A program made the position numbers and the translations under genes. A DNA stretch of 64,000 nt from Halioxenophilus aromaticivorans (GTDB taxonomy: Bacteria > Pseudomonadota > Gammaproteobacteria > Pseudomonadales > Cellvibrionaceae), in contig NZ_AP031496.1 of the NCBI RefSeq assembly GCF_042850945.1, positions 1,054,001-1,118,000 on the forward strand, given 5' to 3'. This document shows, piece by piece, positions 8,128 through 15,698 of this stretch (positions are counted from its first letter, which is position 1; each line of letters opens with the position of its first letter). A model generated the notes under the pieces. It did no database searches. It was not told the origin of the DNA and saw only the letters and a program-made list of their open reading frames with translations.

Positions 8128-8358
8128 GTTTATATTCAAGCCTATGCACGAATTCTGTGAGTTAGTCACTAAACAGGAAAAATTGAGGGATGAGTGGAGT
8201 AAGCCAGTGTAAAACTTTGGGTTTTAATAGCGAAATATTACAAGTAAAGTTGATCTAACCCGCCGTATTGTTTCACGCACATTCGGCAGCGCCGTGTTTA
8301 TTTGCGAATGAACCCGCGTAGTATGATGTTTTTGTTACCACTGTTGAGAGTATGGTCC

Positions 8359-9357
8359 ATGAGAAGCTATCCCGCCACCCGCATGCGTCGATTACGCGCC
8401 AACGAATTTTCACGTCGCCTAGGGCGGGAAAATAATCTGACTGTGGATGACTTAATCTACCCTGTGTTTGTGCTGGAAGGCAGCCAGCAGCGCGAGAGCG
8501 TAACCTCCATGCCTGGAGTGGAACGGCTGAGTATTGATTTACTGTTAGAAGAGGCCGAAACCTGGGTGGCTCTGGGCATTCCTATGGTGGCCTTGTTTCC
8601 AGTAACTCCCGCCAGCGCTAAATCCGAGTTGGCGGAGGAGTCATACAACCCCGAGGGTCTGGCCCAGCGCGCAGTGCGGGCGCTTAAAGCACGCTTCCCT
8701 GAGCTCGGCGTGATGACCGATGTGGCTCTGGATCCTTTCACCACCCACGGCCAGGACGGCATCATTGATGAACAAGGTTACGTGTTGAATGATGTCACTG
8801 TGGATACCTTGGTTAAGCAGGCTTTGTCCCACGCCCAGGCTGGGGCCGACGTCATTGCGCCTTCGGATATGATGGATGGTCGAATCGGGGCTATCCGTGC
8901 TTGCTTGGAGTCCCAGGGCCACGTTAATACTTTAATCATGGCCTACTCGGCTAAGTATGCATCGGCCTTCTATGGCCCCTTTCGTGACGCCGTAGGCTCT
9001 GCCGGTAATTTAAAAGGCGGCAATAAATTTACCTACCAAATGGACCCGGCGAATTCCGACGAAGCTATTCAGGAAGTTGCCCTGGACCTCGCCGAGGGGG
9101 CTGATATGGTGATGGTAAAACCGGGCATGCCGTATTTGGATATTGTGCGCCGGGTGAAGGATGAATTGTCGGTACCGACTTATGTTTATCAAGTGAGCGG
9201 TGAATACGCCATGCTGCAAGCAGCGGCGCAAAACGGTTGGTTGGATTTAAATGCGGTGGTGCTGGAATCTCTGCTGGGCTTTAAACGAGCGGGTGCCAAC
9301 GGCATTTTGACCTACTTTGCGCCCATGGTGGCCCAGTTATTTCAACAGCAAAAATAA
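8359..9357 (+). CDS. hemB: delta-aminolevulinic acid dehydratase (porphobilinogen synthase)
   Basis: 332 residues from ATG 8359, which has GAGAG upstream; the frame is open further upstream to 8302, but homologues start with the M-R-S-Y-P-like segment used here. Condenses two 5-aminolevulinate molecules to porphobilinogen. The two Schiff-base lysines lie in 'MAYSAKYASAFYGPFRDA' and 'MVMVKPGMPYLDI'. The metal-site stretch 'TDVALDPFTTHGQDGI' has Asp/Thr in place of the cysteines of the zinc-type enzymes, so this is the magnesium-type. Works with hemL (18.6 kb) and hemJ (21.1 kb) in tetrapyrrole synthesis. Confidence 0.96.
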   Translation: MRSYPATRMRRLRANEFSRRLGRENNLTVDDLIYPVFVLEGSQQRESVTSMPGVERLSIDLLLEEAETWVALGIPMVALFPVTPASAKSELAEESYNPEGLAQRAVRALKARFPELGVMTDVALDPFTTHGQDGIIDEQGYVLNDVTVDTLVKQALSHAQAGADVIAPSDMMDGRIGAIRACLESQGHVNTLIMAYSAKYASAFYGPFRDAVGSAGNLKGGNKFTYQMDPANSDEAIQEVALDLAEGADMVMVKPGMPYLDIVRRVKDELSVPTYVYQVSGEYAMLQAAAQNGWLDLNAVVLESLLGFKRAGANGILTYFAPMVAQLFQQQK

Positions 9358-9373
9358 CCCGCAGCGCGGGTTA
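9355..9373. terminator. inverted repeat formed by the facing stop codons of hemB and the ParA gene
   Basis: TAACCCGC-AGC-GCGGGTTA is a perfect 8-bp stem with a 3-nt loop. Its first three bases are the hemB stop and its last three are the complement of the stop of the opposing ParA gene. GC-rich but without a T-run, so it may be a weak bidirectional terminator or a 3'-end stabiliser. Confidence 0.5.
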
Positions 9374-10210
9374 GGCGCTGGCGGGTTCTTGTTCGGTGGT
9401 TTCGCTAGTCGCTGTGGCCGTCGGAGCAGGTTGGCTTGTGCCTGGCTCGCCACTTAAATGGGCATACAGTTGATCAAACTCCAGGGCGACTTTGTGCTTG
9501 GGGGCAAAAAACGCCAGCGGTTTGTGGCTGCGGTGGGATTCGCGGATTTTCACCGAGCTGGAAATAAACGGCTCTAAAATGGGCAGGTCGGCCTGCTTTA
9601 ACTCAGCCACGGCTTGGCTGGGTAATTTCGCCTGGGCGGAAAACTGATTAATGACCACGCCCTCAATAACCAGCTTCGGGTTGTGATCTTCTTTCACTTC
9701 TTTAATGTTCTCCAGCAGCTCAAATAGGGCATCGCGGCTAAAAATATCGCAATCGAAGGGGATAAGGCAGCGGTCGCTGGCAATCAAAGCTGATAGGGAA
9801 TAAAAATTCAGCACCGGTGGTGTGTCGATGAAGATTTCATCGTAGAGCTTGCTCAGTTCGGTTAAAAAGCTGCGCAATTTATAGATTTTGTGGCGGGCGG
9901 CAAGCTTGGTTTCCAAATCGATTAAATCTTGGTTGGCCGATACCAAAAATAAGTTATCGAAGGACGTAGGGCGGACGAAGTCGTCCGCGCCAAAATCGCG
10001 AAAGCTGTAGTTGATTTGCGAATCGAAAAATTCCGGCATGCCCACAACGTTGTCGTTACCATTTTGACCAAGATAGTTGGTGCTATTGGCTTGTGGGTCT
10101 ATATCGATTACCAGGGTGCGTTTACCGCGAGCGGCGGCCACCGCGGCGAGGTTGCAAGTGATGGTGGATTTGCCAACGCCACCCTTGCGATTAAATACCG
10201 TGCGGATCAT
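9371..10210 (-). CDS. ParA/Soj-family ATPase, orphan (no ParB partner nearby)
   Basis: 279 residues. The deviant Walker A 'KGGVGKST' is at residues 9-16 with the signature lysine K9, Walker A' 'DIDPQANST' near residue 36, and Walker B 'IFIDTPPVLN' about residue 115. Family members are ATP-dependent positioning proteins for chromosomes, plasmids or large complexes. The C-terminal 25 residues are Ala/Thr/Pro/Glu-rich low complexity. No ParB-like, MinE-like or cargo gene lies beside it; hemB and a cold-shock gene are its neighbours. It is more likely a cell-organisation ATPase than a plasmid partition protein, but the cargo is unknown. Confidence 0.85.
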   Translation of the reverse strand: MIRTVFNRKGGVGKSTITCNLAAVAAARGKRTLVIDIDPQANSTNYLGQNGNDNVVGMPEFFDSQINYSFRDFGADDFVRPTSFDNLFLVSANQDLIDLETKLAARHKIYKLRSFLTELSKLYDEIFIDTPPVLNFYSLSALIASDRCLIPFDCDIFSRDALFELLENIKEVKEDHNPKLVIEGVVINQFSAQAKLPSQAVAELKQADLPILEPFISSSVKIRESHRSHKPLAFFAPKHKVALEFDQLYAHLSGEPGTSQPAPTATATSETTEQEPASA

Positions 10211-10539
10211 TCCTTATTGCCTCCGAGCCAAGTTGGTTCAACTTCACAACAACTAACAGTCAGGTCAAAGCGTGTCGATAAACTAAGGTCTGTGTGGGAC
10301 TGGGGTGCAAGCACATTATCCCGCCATTAAAAATAAGACGGTCATTGTCTGATTGACATCATGAAGCAAGTCCATGGTCTGGGCAACCTTTAGCGGGTTA
10401 CGGGCACGCTAGATGGGTTGCCAAAAGAGGGTCTTTCATTGATGGGCTTGGTGTACGCGTGTTTGAAGCGAGGCGATTGAGGCGATGCGATTGCGGCGAG
10501 GTGGAAGCGAAGGTAGGGGGCGGAGCAGGTGGCCAAGAT

Positions 10540-10573
10540 GTGTGAGGCGCCGGCGATGCCGGTGCCCCCACAC
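10540..10573 (-). repeat. long GC-rich hairpin after the cold-shock gene
   Basis: GTGTG ... CACAC with an inner GCCGGC-gat-GCCGGT pairing forms an imperfect 34-nt stem-loop about 20 bp past the csp stop on the minus strand. No T-run follows in either direction, so it resembles a REP-type palindrome or 3' stabiliser more than an intrinsic terminator. The rest of 10211-10591 holds nothing I recognise. Confidence 0.35.
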
Positions 10574-10591
10574 AAAGGTGTAACGCTAGGC

Positions 10592-10798
10592 CTATACAGC
10601 GATAACGTTTTCGGCTTGTGGGCCTTTTTTACCGTCGGTTACATCCATTTCAACTTTTTGACCTTCAGCAAGTGACTTAAAGCCGTCGCCTGTGATCGCG
10701 CTATAGTGAACAAAAACGTCTGGACCAGACTCTTGAGAGATAAATCCAAAACCCTTGGTTTCATTGAACCATTTAACTGTGCCGACTGATTTGGCCAT
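10592..10798 (-). CDS. CspA-family cold-shock protein
   Basis: 68 residues, one OB-fold domain covering the whole protein. RNP1 'KGFGFI' (about residues 15-20) and RNP2 'VFVHYSAI' (about 28-35) are intact, as is the starting 'GTVKWFNETKGF'. Binds single-stranded RNA and DNA and melts RNA structure. Whether it is cold-induced cannot be told from the protein; the roughly 500-bp gene-free region upstream leaves room for the long 5' leader typical of cspA-type genes. Monocistronic by context. Confidence 0.95.
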   Translation of the reverse strand: MAKSVGTVKWFNETKGFGFISQESGPDVFVHYSAITGDGFKSLAEGQKVEMDVTDGKKGPQAENVIAV

Positions 10799-11111
10799 GA
10801 TGTTAGTCCTGTATATAAAGTTTTTATCTGGGCTGGGCCTTTAACCGTTGTGCGACGGGCGCACAATGTGGGTCTCGGAGCCTGGTGCTCAGTTTTAAAT
10901 GGCTCTAATGAGCCGAAACGTTAAATACGGTTGTTGCTTGATACACAAGACGTGGCACTGCTGAGGTTTGGTTGAAACGGAAAGCATGTGGACGCGATGA
11001 AAGGTGTGACAAGTGAGGTTCTACCGACATTTAAACGAAAACTAGCTTACTACTCGCGGGTTAAAAGGCAAGAGAAAGTTTGCGAAGAACACAAGAAAAA
11101 CGGGACTTCTG
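10799..11111. other. gene-free upstream region of the cold-shock gene
   Basis: About 300 bp that would hold the csp promoter and leader on the minus strand. A plus-strand 85-residue frame that starts here (10988) is Lys/Arg-rich, has no recognisable domain and runs over the adenosine-kinase terminator, so I do not call it. No other element recognised. Confidence 0.5.
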
Positions 11112-11143
11112 TCAAAAAAACGCCCAATGATTGTTATCGGGCG
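11112..11143 (-). terminator. rho-independent terminator, minus strand
   Basis: On the minus strand CGCCC(G)AT ... AT(T)GGGCG is followed by seven T (plus-strand A-run 11114-11120). It lies about 160 bp after the adenosine-kinase stop, with only non-coding DNA between. Confidence 0.8.
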
Positions 11144-11304
11144 AGTTTCTGTAAACGTTTTGTTACACGGCAAACCAAAAGGTCGTTGACTGTAACCGAT
11201 TACTTCCATGGTTGGGTTGTTGGCCGTCGGAGCTCGGCCTGTTGAGTTGCCGATTATGGGCAAGCAGCTCGTCTAAAACCGGCCTTGCAAGCACCGCTCG
11301 GCCG

Positions 11305-12303
11305 TTAGCCCCAGCTGCGCGCGCGGATGTCGTCGTATTGCTCGGGTGACAAACGCGGACCAAATTGCGTCACCAATTGCGCGGAGGCGAGGCTTGCCAG
11401 CTTGCCAGCTTCGGCAAAGGTGTGGCCGTGACTGATGGCGTACAAGAATGCACCAGCGAACAGATCTCCCGCACCGTTGCTGTCTTTAGGTTGTACGGAG
11501 TGAGCCTCAATTTTGTGCAGGCTGTCGCCATCAAAGGCCAAAGCGCCTTCTGCACCCTGAGTAAGCACAAACTGACCGGCGATTTTCTTCAGCTCGGCGA
11601 TGGCGGCTTCCGGGTTGTCGGCGCCGGTGAAATCCATGGCCTCGGTTTCGTTGCAAAATAACAGGTCTACGCCGTCGCCAATGATTTTAACCAAGTTATC
11701 CCGGCAGTAGTTCACCATGGATGGGTCAGAAAAGGTCAGCGCAACCTTAGTGCCGGCCTGTTTGGCCAGTGCTTTGATTTGTAAGCAGGCGTCGGTGGCC
11801 ACATCGGAGGAGGCTAAATACCCCTCTAAATAAGCGTATTTGGCGTTGGTCACCGCCGGGGCGTGAATTTGCTGGGCATCGATGGTGGCGCTAATGCCTA
11901 GGTAGGTGTTCATGGTGCGCTCGGCGTCTGGGGTGATTAATACCAAACATTTGCCACTGGTGCCCTGGTTACTAGCAAACTCCGGCAGGTAATCAACGCC
12001 GGCGCGTTCTAAGTCGTTTAAATAGAAAGCCCCATTGTCGTCTTCGGCCAGCTTGCAGCTGTAAAAGGTTTTTGCACCGAAGTAACTGGCAGCGATGATA
12101 GTGTTACAGGCTGAGCCGCCACTGGCCCGGCGGGATGCCGTTAGGTGGTTGGCCAGCAGTTTGGTTAGTTCAACCTGGCGGTCTTCGTCTACCAGGGTCA
12201 TAAACCCTTTCTCTATACCAAAACGAGTGAGATCTTCGTCGCTAACTTCGATTTCGGTATCCACCAAGGCGTTACCAATGGCGTAAATGTCGTATTCTTT
12301 CAC
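11305..12303 (-). CDS. adenosine kinase / PfkB-family sugar kinase
   Basis: About 332 residues from a GTG at 12303 (complement), preceded by GGGAA; an ATG 11 codons further upstream is in frame but has no ribosome-binding site, and family members start at the K-x-Y-D-I-x-A-I-G-N segment. PfkB family: N-terminal 'AIGNALVDTEIEV', the Gly-Gly substrate motif 'RASGGSACNTI', and the C-terminal 'DSNGAGDLFAGAFLY' with the catalytic Asp and anion hole. Closest by style to the bacterial adenosine-kinase-like group. The substrate could be adenosine, another nucleoside or a sugar; no linked pathway genes. Confidence 0.85.
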   Translation of the reverse strand: MKEYDIYAIGNALVDTEIEVSDEDLTRFGIEKGFMTLVDEDRQVELTKLLANHLTASRRASGGSACNTIIAASYFGAKTFYSCKLAEDDNGAFYLNDLERAGVDYLPEFASNQGTSGKCLVLITPDAERTMNTYLGISATIDAQQIHAPAVTNAKYAYLEGYLASSDVATDACLQIKALAKQAGTKVALTFSDPSMVNYCRDNLVKIIGDGVDLLFCNETEAMDFTGADNPEAAIAELKKIAGQFVLTQGAEGALAFDGDSLHKIEAHSVQPKDSNGAGDLFAGAFLYAISHGHTFAEAGKLASLASAQLVTQFGPRLSPEQYDDIRARSWG

Positions 12304-12467
12304 GGTGAGTTCCCGGTAATGTAAACGCGATACCATAAGAGTTTAGCCCACGGCTGTCCAGAAGCTGCCTGGGCTGGGAGGTGCCATGCAAATCGCTCTG
12401 GATACGTGTCTCAGTAGTGGCGAAAAAGCGGTGCATTCCAGCGGTGTTGTCGCTAAACTGCCGCGCC

Positions 12468-14810
12468 ATGGCAGCCAGAAAACCCTCCAAAACTCGCAAA
12501 AAACCCGCTTCCCGCAATTCCGCTAAAAAAACCACCGTCAGTTGGCGCGGCCGAATCTGGCGTGGCCTATTTTATGTGGGCCTGGCGGCGGTGCTCCTGT
12601 TCGCCGGCTATTGGGGCTGGATGGACCACAAGGTGCGCGACCGCTTTGCCGGTGCCAAATGGGAGTTAGCGGCTCGCATTTATGCTCGGCCACTGGAGCT
12701 TTACGCCGGAGCGCCGGTGTCCGCGCAAATGCTGCGCTTGGAGCTGAAAGGGCTGAATTATCAGCCGGTGGAAAAGGTGGTGCGGCCAGGGCAATTTTCT
12801 TGGCAGGGTAACCGAGTGGAAGTGTATCGCCGGGCGCACAAATTGGGTGCCGAAATGATCCCAGCGCTGCCGCTGGCGTTAACCTTTACCAGTAGAGATG
12901 CCCAGCAAATTGACAGCTTCACCGCCGACGATGCCATCGTCGCCCTAGAGCCGAAAGAAATCGGCTCTATTTATCCTGCCACCGGGGAAGACCGTGTGCT
13001 CACCCGTCTGCAAGAGATTCCTCCGCTATTGGGAGAAACCCTGCTGGCGGTGGAAGATCGCAGCTTTATGGATCATCACGGTATTTCTCTGCGCGCTATT
13101 TCGCGCGCGTTTATGGCCAACCTAAAAGCCGGCGCCGTGGTTCAGGGCGGCAGCACCCTCACCCAGCAGTTGGTTAAGAACATGTATTTAACCAACGAGC
13201 GCAGCTTAATTCGCAAGCTAAACGAAGCCTTGATGACGCTGTCTCTGGAGTGGCATTACAGCAAAAGCGACATCCTGGAGGCCTACCTCAACGAAGTGTT
13301 TTTGGGTCAAAGCGGCAATCGTGCCATCCACGGTTTTGCCTTGGCGTCGCAGTTTTACTTCAATAAAAATGTGTCCGCGCTGAATACAGAAGAAATCGCC
13401 TTGCTGGTTGGCTTGGTCAAAGGTGCTTCATTTTACAGCCCCTGGCGTCAGCCCCAACGCTCCAAAGCCCGGCGCGACACGGTGCTAGCAGTGATGCGCG
13501 ATAGTGGCTTAATCACCGATGTGGAATTGACCCACGCCCTGGCTCAACCACTGACGGTGGTGAAATCGCCTGCAAGCCAACACGCGTATCCCGCCTTTGT
13601 GGGCTTGGTAAAACAACAACTGCTGCGCGATTATCCCCTCGAGCTTCTGCAATCCGATGGCTTAACCATCTACACCACCCTGGCGCCCAGTGTGCAAACC
13701 ATGGCCGAGGAGTCGCTATCCCAAACCCTGGGACAATTGGAAACCCAATATAAAATCCCTGCCAGTCAACTGCAGGGTGCGGTGGTGGTCACTGCCGTGG
13801 GCAGTGGCGAGGTGCGCGCGGTGGTTGGGGACAGAAACCCGCGCTATCACGGCTTTAACCGAGCCCTGGATACCCAGCGAGCCATCGGCTCATTGATTAA
13901 ACCCGCGCTGTATCTCACCGCTCTGGAAAGCGGTAATTTTACCTTGGCCACGCCATTGGACGATGGCCCGGTGGAGCACGAATTACGCAATGGCGATGTG
14001 TGGACACCGACCAATTTTTCCGGCATCGATCACGGTTTGGTGCCGCTGTATACCGCCTTGGCCAATTCCTACAACCAAGCTGCCGCCCGATTAGGGCTGG
14101 AGATAGGCATTGATGAAGTGGTTGATACGGTCCATAGGCTGGGGGTTGAACAGGCCATTGCCGAGGTGCCGGCGGTGGTGCTGGGCGCTGTTGATTTGTC
14201 GCCCCTGGTGGTGAGTGATTATTTTCACACCCTCGCTAACGAGGGTATCTACTCGCCGTTACGGGCCATTCGCGAAGTCTATGCCGCTGATGGTGCGCGC
14301 CTGCGTCGCTATCCGCTCAATGCGCGGGAGGCCATATCGTCTAATGCGTCTTATCTGATCGATTTTGCCATGCAAATTACGGCACGCCAGGGTACCGCGC
14401 GCAAATTGTACACCCAGTTGCCGGAGTCGCTGTCGGTGGCGGGCAAAACCGGCACCACAAACGATCAGCGTGACAGCTGGTTTGCCGGGTATACCGGCTC
14501 TGATCTCGGCGTGGTTTGGGTCGGCAGTGACGACAACGCCCCGCTGCCATTGACCGGGGCAACCGGTGCTCTGCCAGTGTGGCGAGCATTGTTTAAACAA
14601 CTGCCGTCTGAGAGTATTAACCGAGTGCAGCCGCCGGAGGTTACCTTCGTATGGGTGGATGCCGCCAGCGGTATGCTCAGCGGTAGTGAGTGCCAGGGGG
14701 CTCTGTTGCTGCCCTTTGTTAAAGGCACGCAGCCTCATCAACGGGCCAATTGTGAGCGCATGAAGCGGCGTGAGTCTTGGTGGCGTCGCCTATGGGATGA
14801 AAATAACTAG
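12468..14810 (+). CDS. mrcB: bifunctional penicillin-binding protein 1b (class A PBP)
   Basis: About 780 residues from ATG 12468; the frame is open 29 codons further, but the basic 'MAARKPSKTRKKPA' tail is the expected cytoplasmic start. One TM helix at about residues 30-50, then a UB2H-like region, the GT51 glycosyltransferase ('VEDRSFMDHHGIS', 'QGGSTLTQQLVKNMYL') and the transpeptidase with SxxK ('IGSLIKPALYL'), SxN ('SYNQAAARLG') and KTG ('AGKTGTTNDQRDSW'). Polymerises and crosslinks peptidoglycan at the inner membrane. Divergent from the adenosine kinase; followed by a lipoprotein gene after 42 bp, possibly co-transcribed. Confidence 0.96.
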   Translation: MAARKPSKTRKKPASRNSAKKTTVSWRGRIWRGLFYVGLAAVLLFAGYWGWMDHKVRDRFAGAKWELAARIYARPLELYAGAPVSAQMLRLELKGLNYQPVEKVVRPGQFSWQGNRVEVYRRAHKLGAEMIPALPLALTFTSRDAQQIDSFTADDAIVALEPKEIGSIYPATGEDRVLTRLQEIPPLLGETLLAVEDRSFMDHHGISLRAISRAFMANLKAGAVVQGGSTLTQQLVKNMYLTNERSLIRKLNEALMTLSLEWHYSKSDILEAYLNEVFLGQSGNRAIHGFALASQFYFNKNVSALNTEEIALLVGLVKGASFYSPWRQPQRSKARRDTVLAVMRDSGLITDVELTHALAQPLTVVKSPASQHAYPAFVGLVKQQLLRDYPLELLQSDGLTIYTTLAPSVQTMAEESLSQTLGQLETQYKIPASQLQGAVVVTAVGSGEVRAVVGDRNPRYHGFNRALDTQRAIGSLIKPALYLTALESGNFTLATPLDDGPVEHELRNGDVWTPTNFSGIDHGLVPLYTALANSYNQAAARLGLEIGIDEVVDTVHRLGVEQAIAEVPAVVLGAVDLSPLVVSDYFHTLANEGIYSPLRAIREVYAADGARLRRYPLNAREAISSNASYLIDFAMQITARQGTARKLYTQLPESLSVAGKTGTTNDQRDSWFAGYTGSDLGVVWVGSDDNAPLPLTGATGALPVWRALFKQLPSESINRVQPPEVTFVWVDAASGMLSGSECQGALLLPFVKGTQPHQRANCERMKRRESWWRRLWDENN

Positions 14811-14852
14811 TGGCTACTGCGGGCAGCCGACTTTAAGAAGGATGTACTAACC

Positions 14853-15329
14853 ATGCGGATCTCATTAATCAGATCACTGCCAGGGGCAGGGCTTATTCCC
14901 CTGGTCACACTTATAACTGGGTGCGCCGGCAGTGCCATAACTCAAACACCGCCTTCCGTGCCCGGCGAGGTACAAGTTGTAGATAGCCAACCTATGGAGC
15001 CGTCGCCCCCGCCGCGTGTGCCGCAGACAGGCGATCCAGCCTCGGCGCCGTCCACGGCGGTGCCCATCGAGCAGCAGTTTATCATTGCCGCTAACCAAGC
15101 CCAGGCACAGCAGGATTGGAGCACGGCCATTGAGCAGGCCGAGCGCGGCCTGCGCGTCAATCGCCGTCAGCCCGAGCTGTATCTGATATTGGCGCAGTCC
15201 TATTGGCAGCTAGGAGAGAGTGCGCAGGCCAGCCAATTTGCTCGCCAGGGTTTGCGTTACCTGGGGCCGGGGAGTGAAGTTTTACAATTAAACCTTAGGA
15301 AGTTGGCTTATCCTAATAACGCAAATTAG
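14853..15329 (+). CDS. TPR-containing lipoprotein downstream of PBP1b
   Basis: 158 residues. The signal peptide ends in a good lipobox (L-I-T-G-C, Cys24), followed by a Pro/Ser-rich linker to about residue 75 and then one to two tetratricopeptide-like helical repeats ('IIAANQAQAQQDWSTAIEQAERGL', 'ELYLILAQSYWQLGESAQASQFARQGL'). The position right after mrcB suggests an envelope helper of the PBP1b machine. Outer-membrane lipoproteins that activate PBP1b exist in other groups, but this one shows no LpoB domain, so a direct role is only an inference. Confidence 0.75.
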   Translation: MRISLIRSLPGAGLIPLVTLITGCAGSAITQTPPSVPGEVQVVDSQPMEPSPPPRVPQTGDPASAPSTAVPIEQQFIIAANQAQAQQDWSTAIEQAERGLRVNRRQPELYLILAQSYWQLGESAQASQFARQGLRYLGPGSEVLQLNLRKLAYPNNAN

Positions 15330-15698
15330 TGATAGGCCAACACTAACAGCGTTAACAATTCTGTTCGGTGGTGCACAAAATATCGCAAATCCGATTTTTT
15401 GTTGCTTAATGTGTCTTTATTTCGCTAATCTTTGAGCTACATTAGAGATGGGTCATAGGGAAATTGCCTCATGGTCTCTGGGTAGCGGGCGCGTTGCGTC
15501 ACGGTAGAACCCACATTCAAGCCGCTTTGATGTTTGCTTGTAAGTTGCAGTTTATACGTCCAGGGTGAGTCAAATGGTGCGCCTGTTAGGGAAGCTGAAC
15601 TGGGTAAGTGAGCAAGCATTAACTATGCTTAGAGGTGGTGGTATTAACTTGCTTAGTCCGCACACAGCGTCGAAACTTCACTTAAACAAGCGCAAGCC
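15330..15698. other. intergenic region before the DUF1631 gene, nothing recognised
   Basis: About 370 bp. Only short frames without motifs or ribosome-binding sites are present. No terminator with a clear T-run follows the lipoprotein gene, and no strong promoter hexamers stand out. Confidence 0.5.

Larger units (their letters stand above)
7769..8358. other. non-coding stretch between the trp operon and hemB
   Basis: About 590 bp with no gene I can support. Short frames on both strands here have no recognisable motif or ribosome-binding site. The only signals I see are two exact DnaA-box words (next entries) and a TATGAT -10-like hexamer at 8322, about 35 bp before the hemB start, which has no good -35 partner. 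Confidence 0.6.

Noticed and set aside
7793..8149. Small frames on both strands between the trp operon and hemB
   Set aside because: They overlap each other, have no ribosome-binding sites and cover the DnaA-box words; considered non-coding.
10988..11245. 85-residue plus-strand frame upstream of the cold-shock gene
   Set aside because: No ribosome-binding site or recognisable domain, composition dominated by Lys/Arg/Cys, and it reads across the adenosine-kinase terminator.
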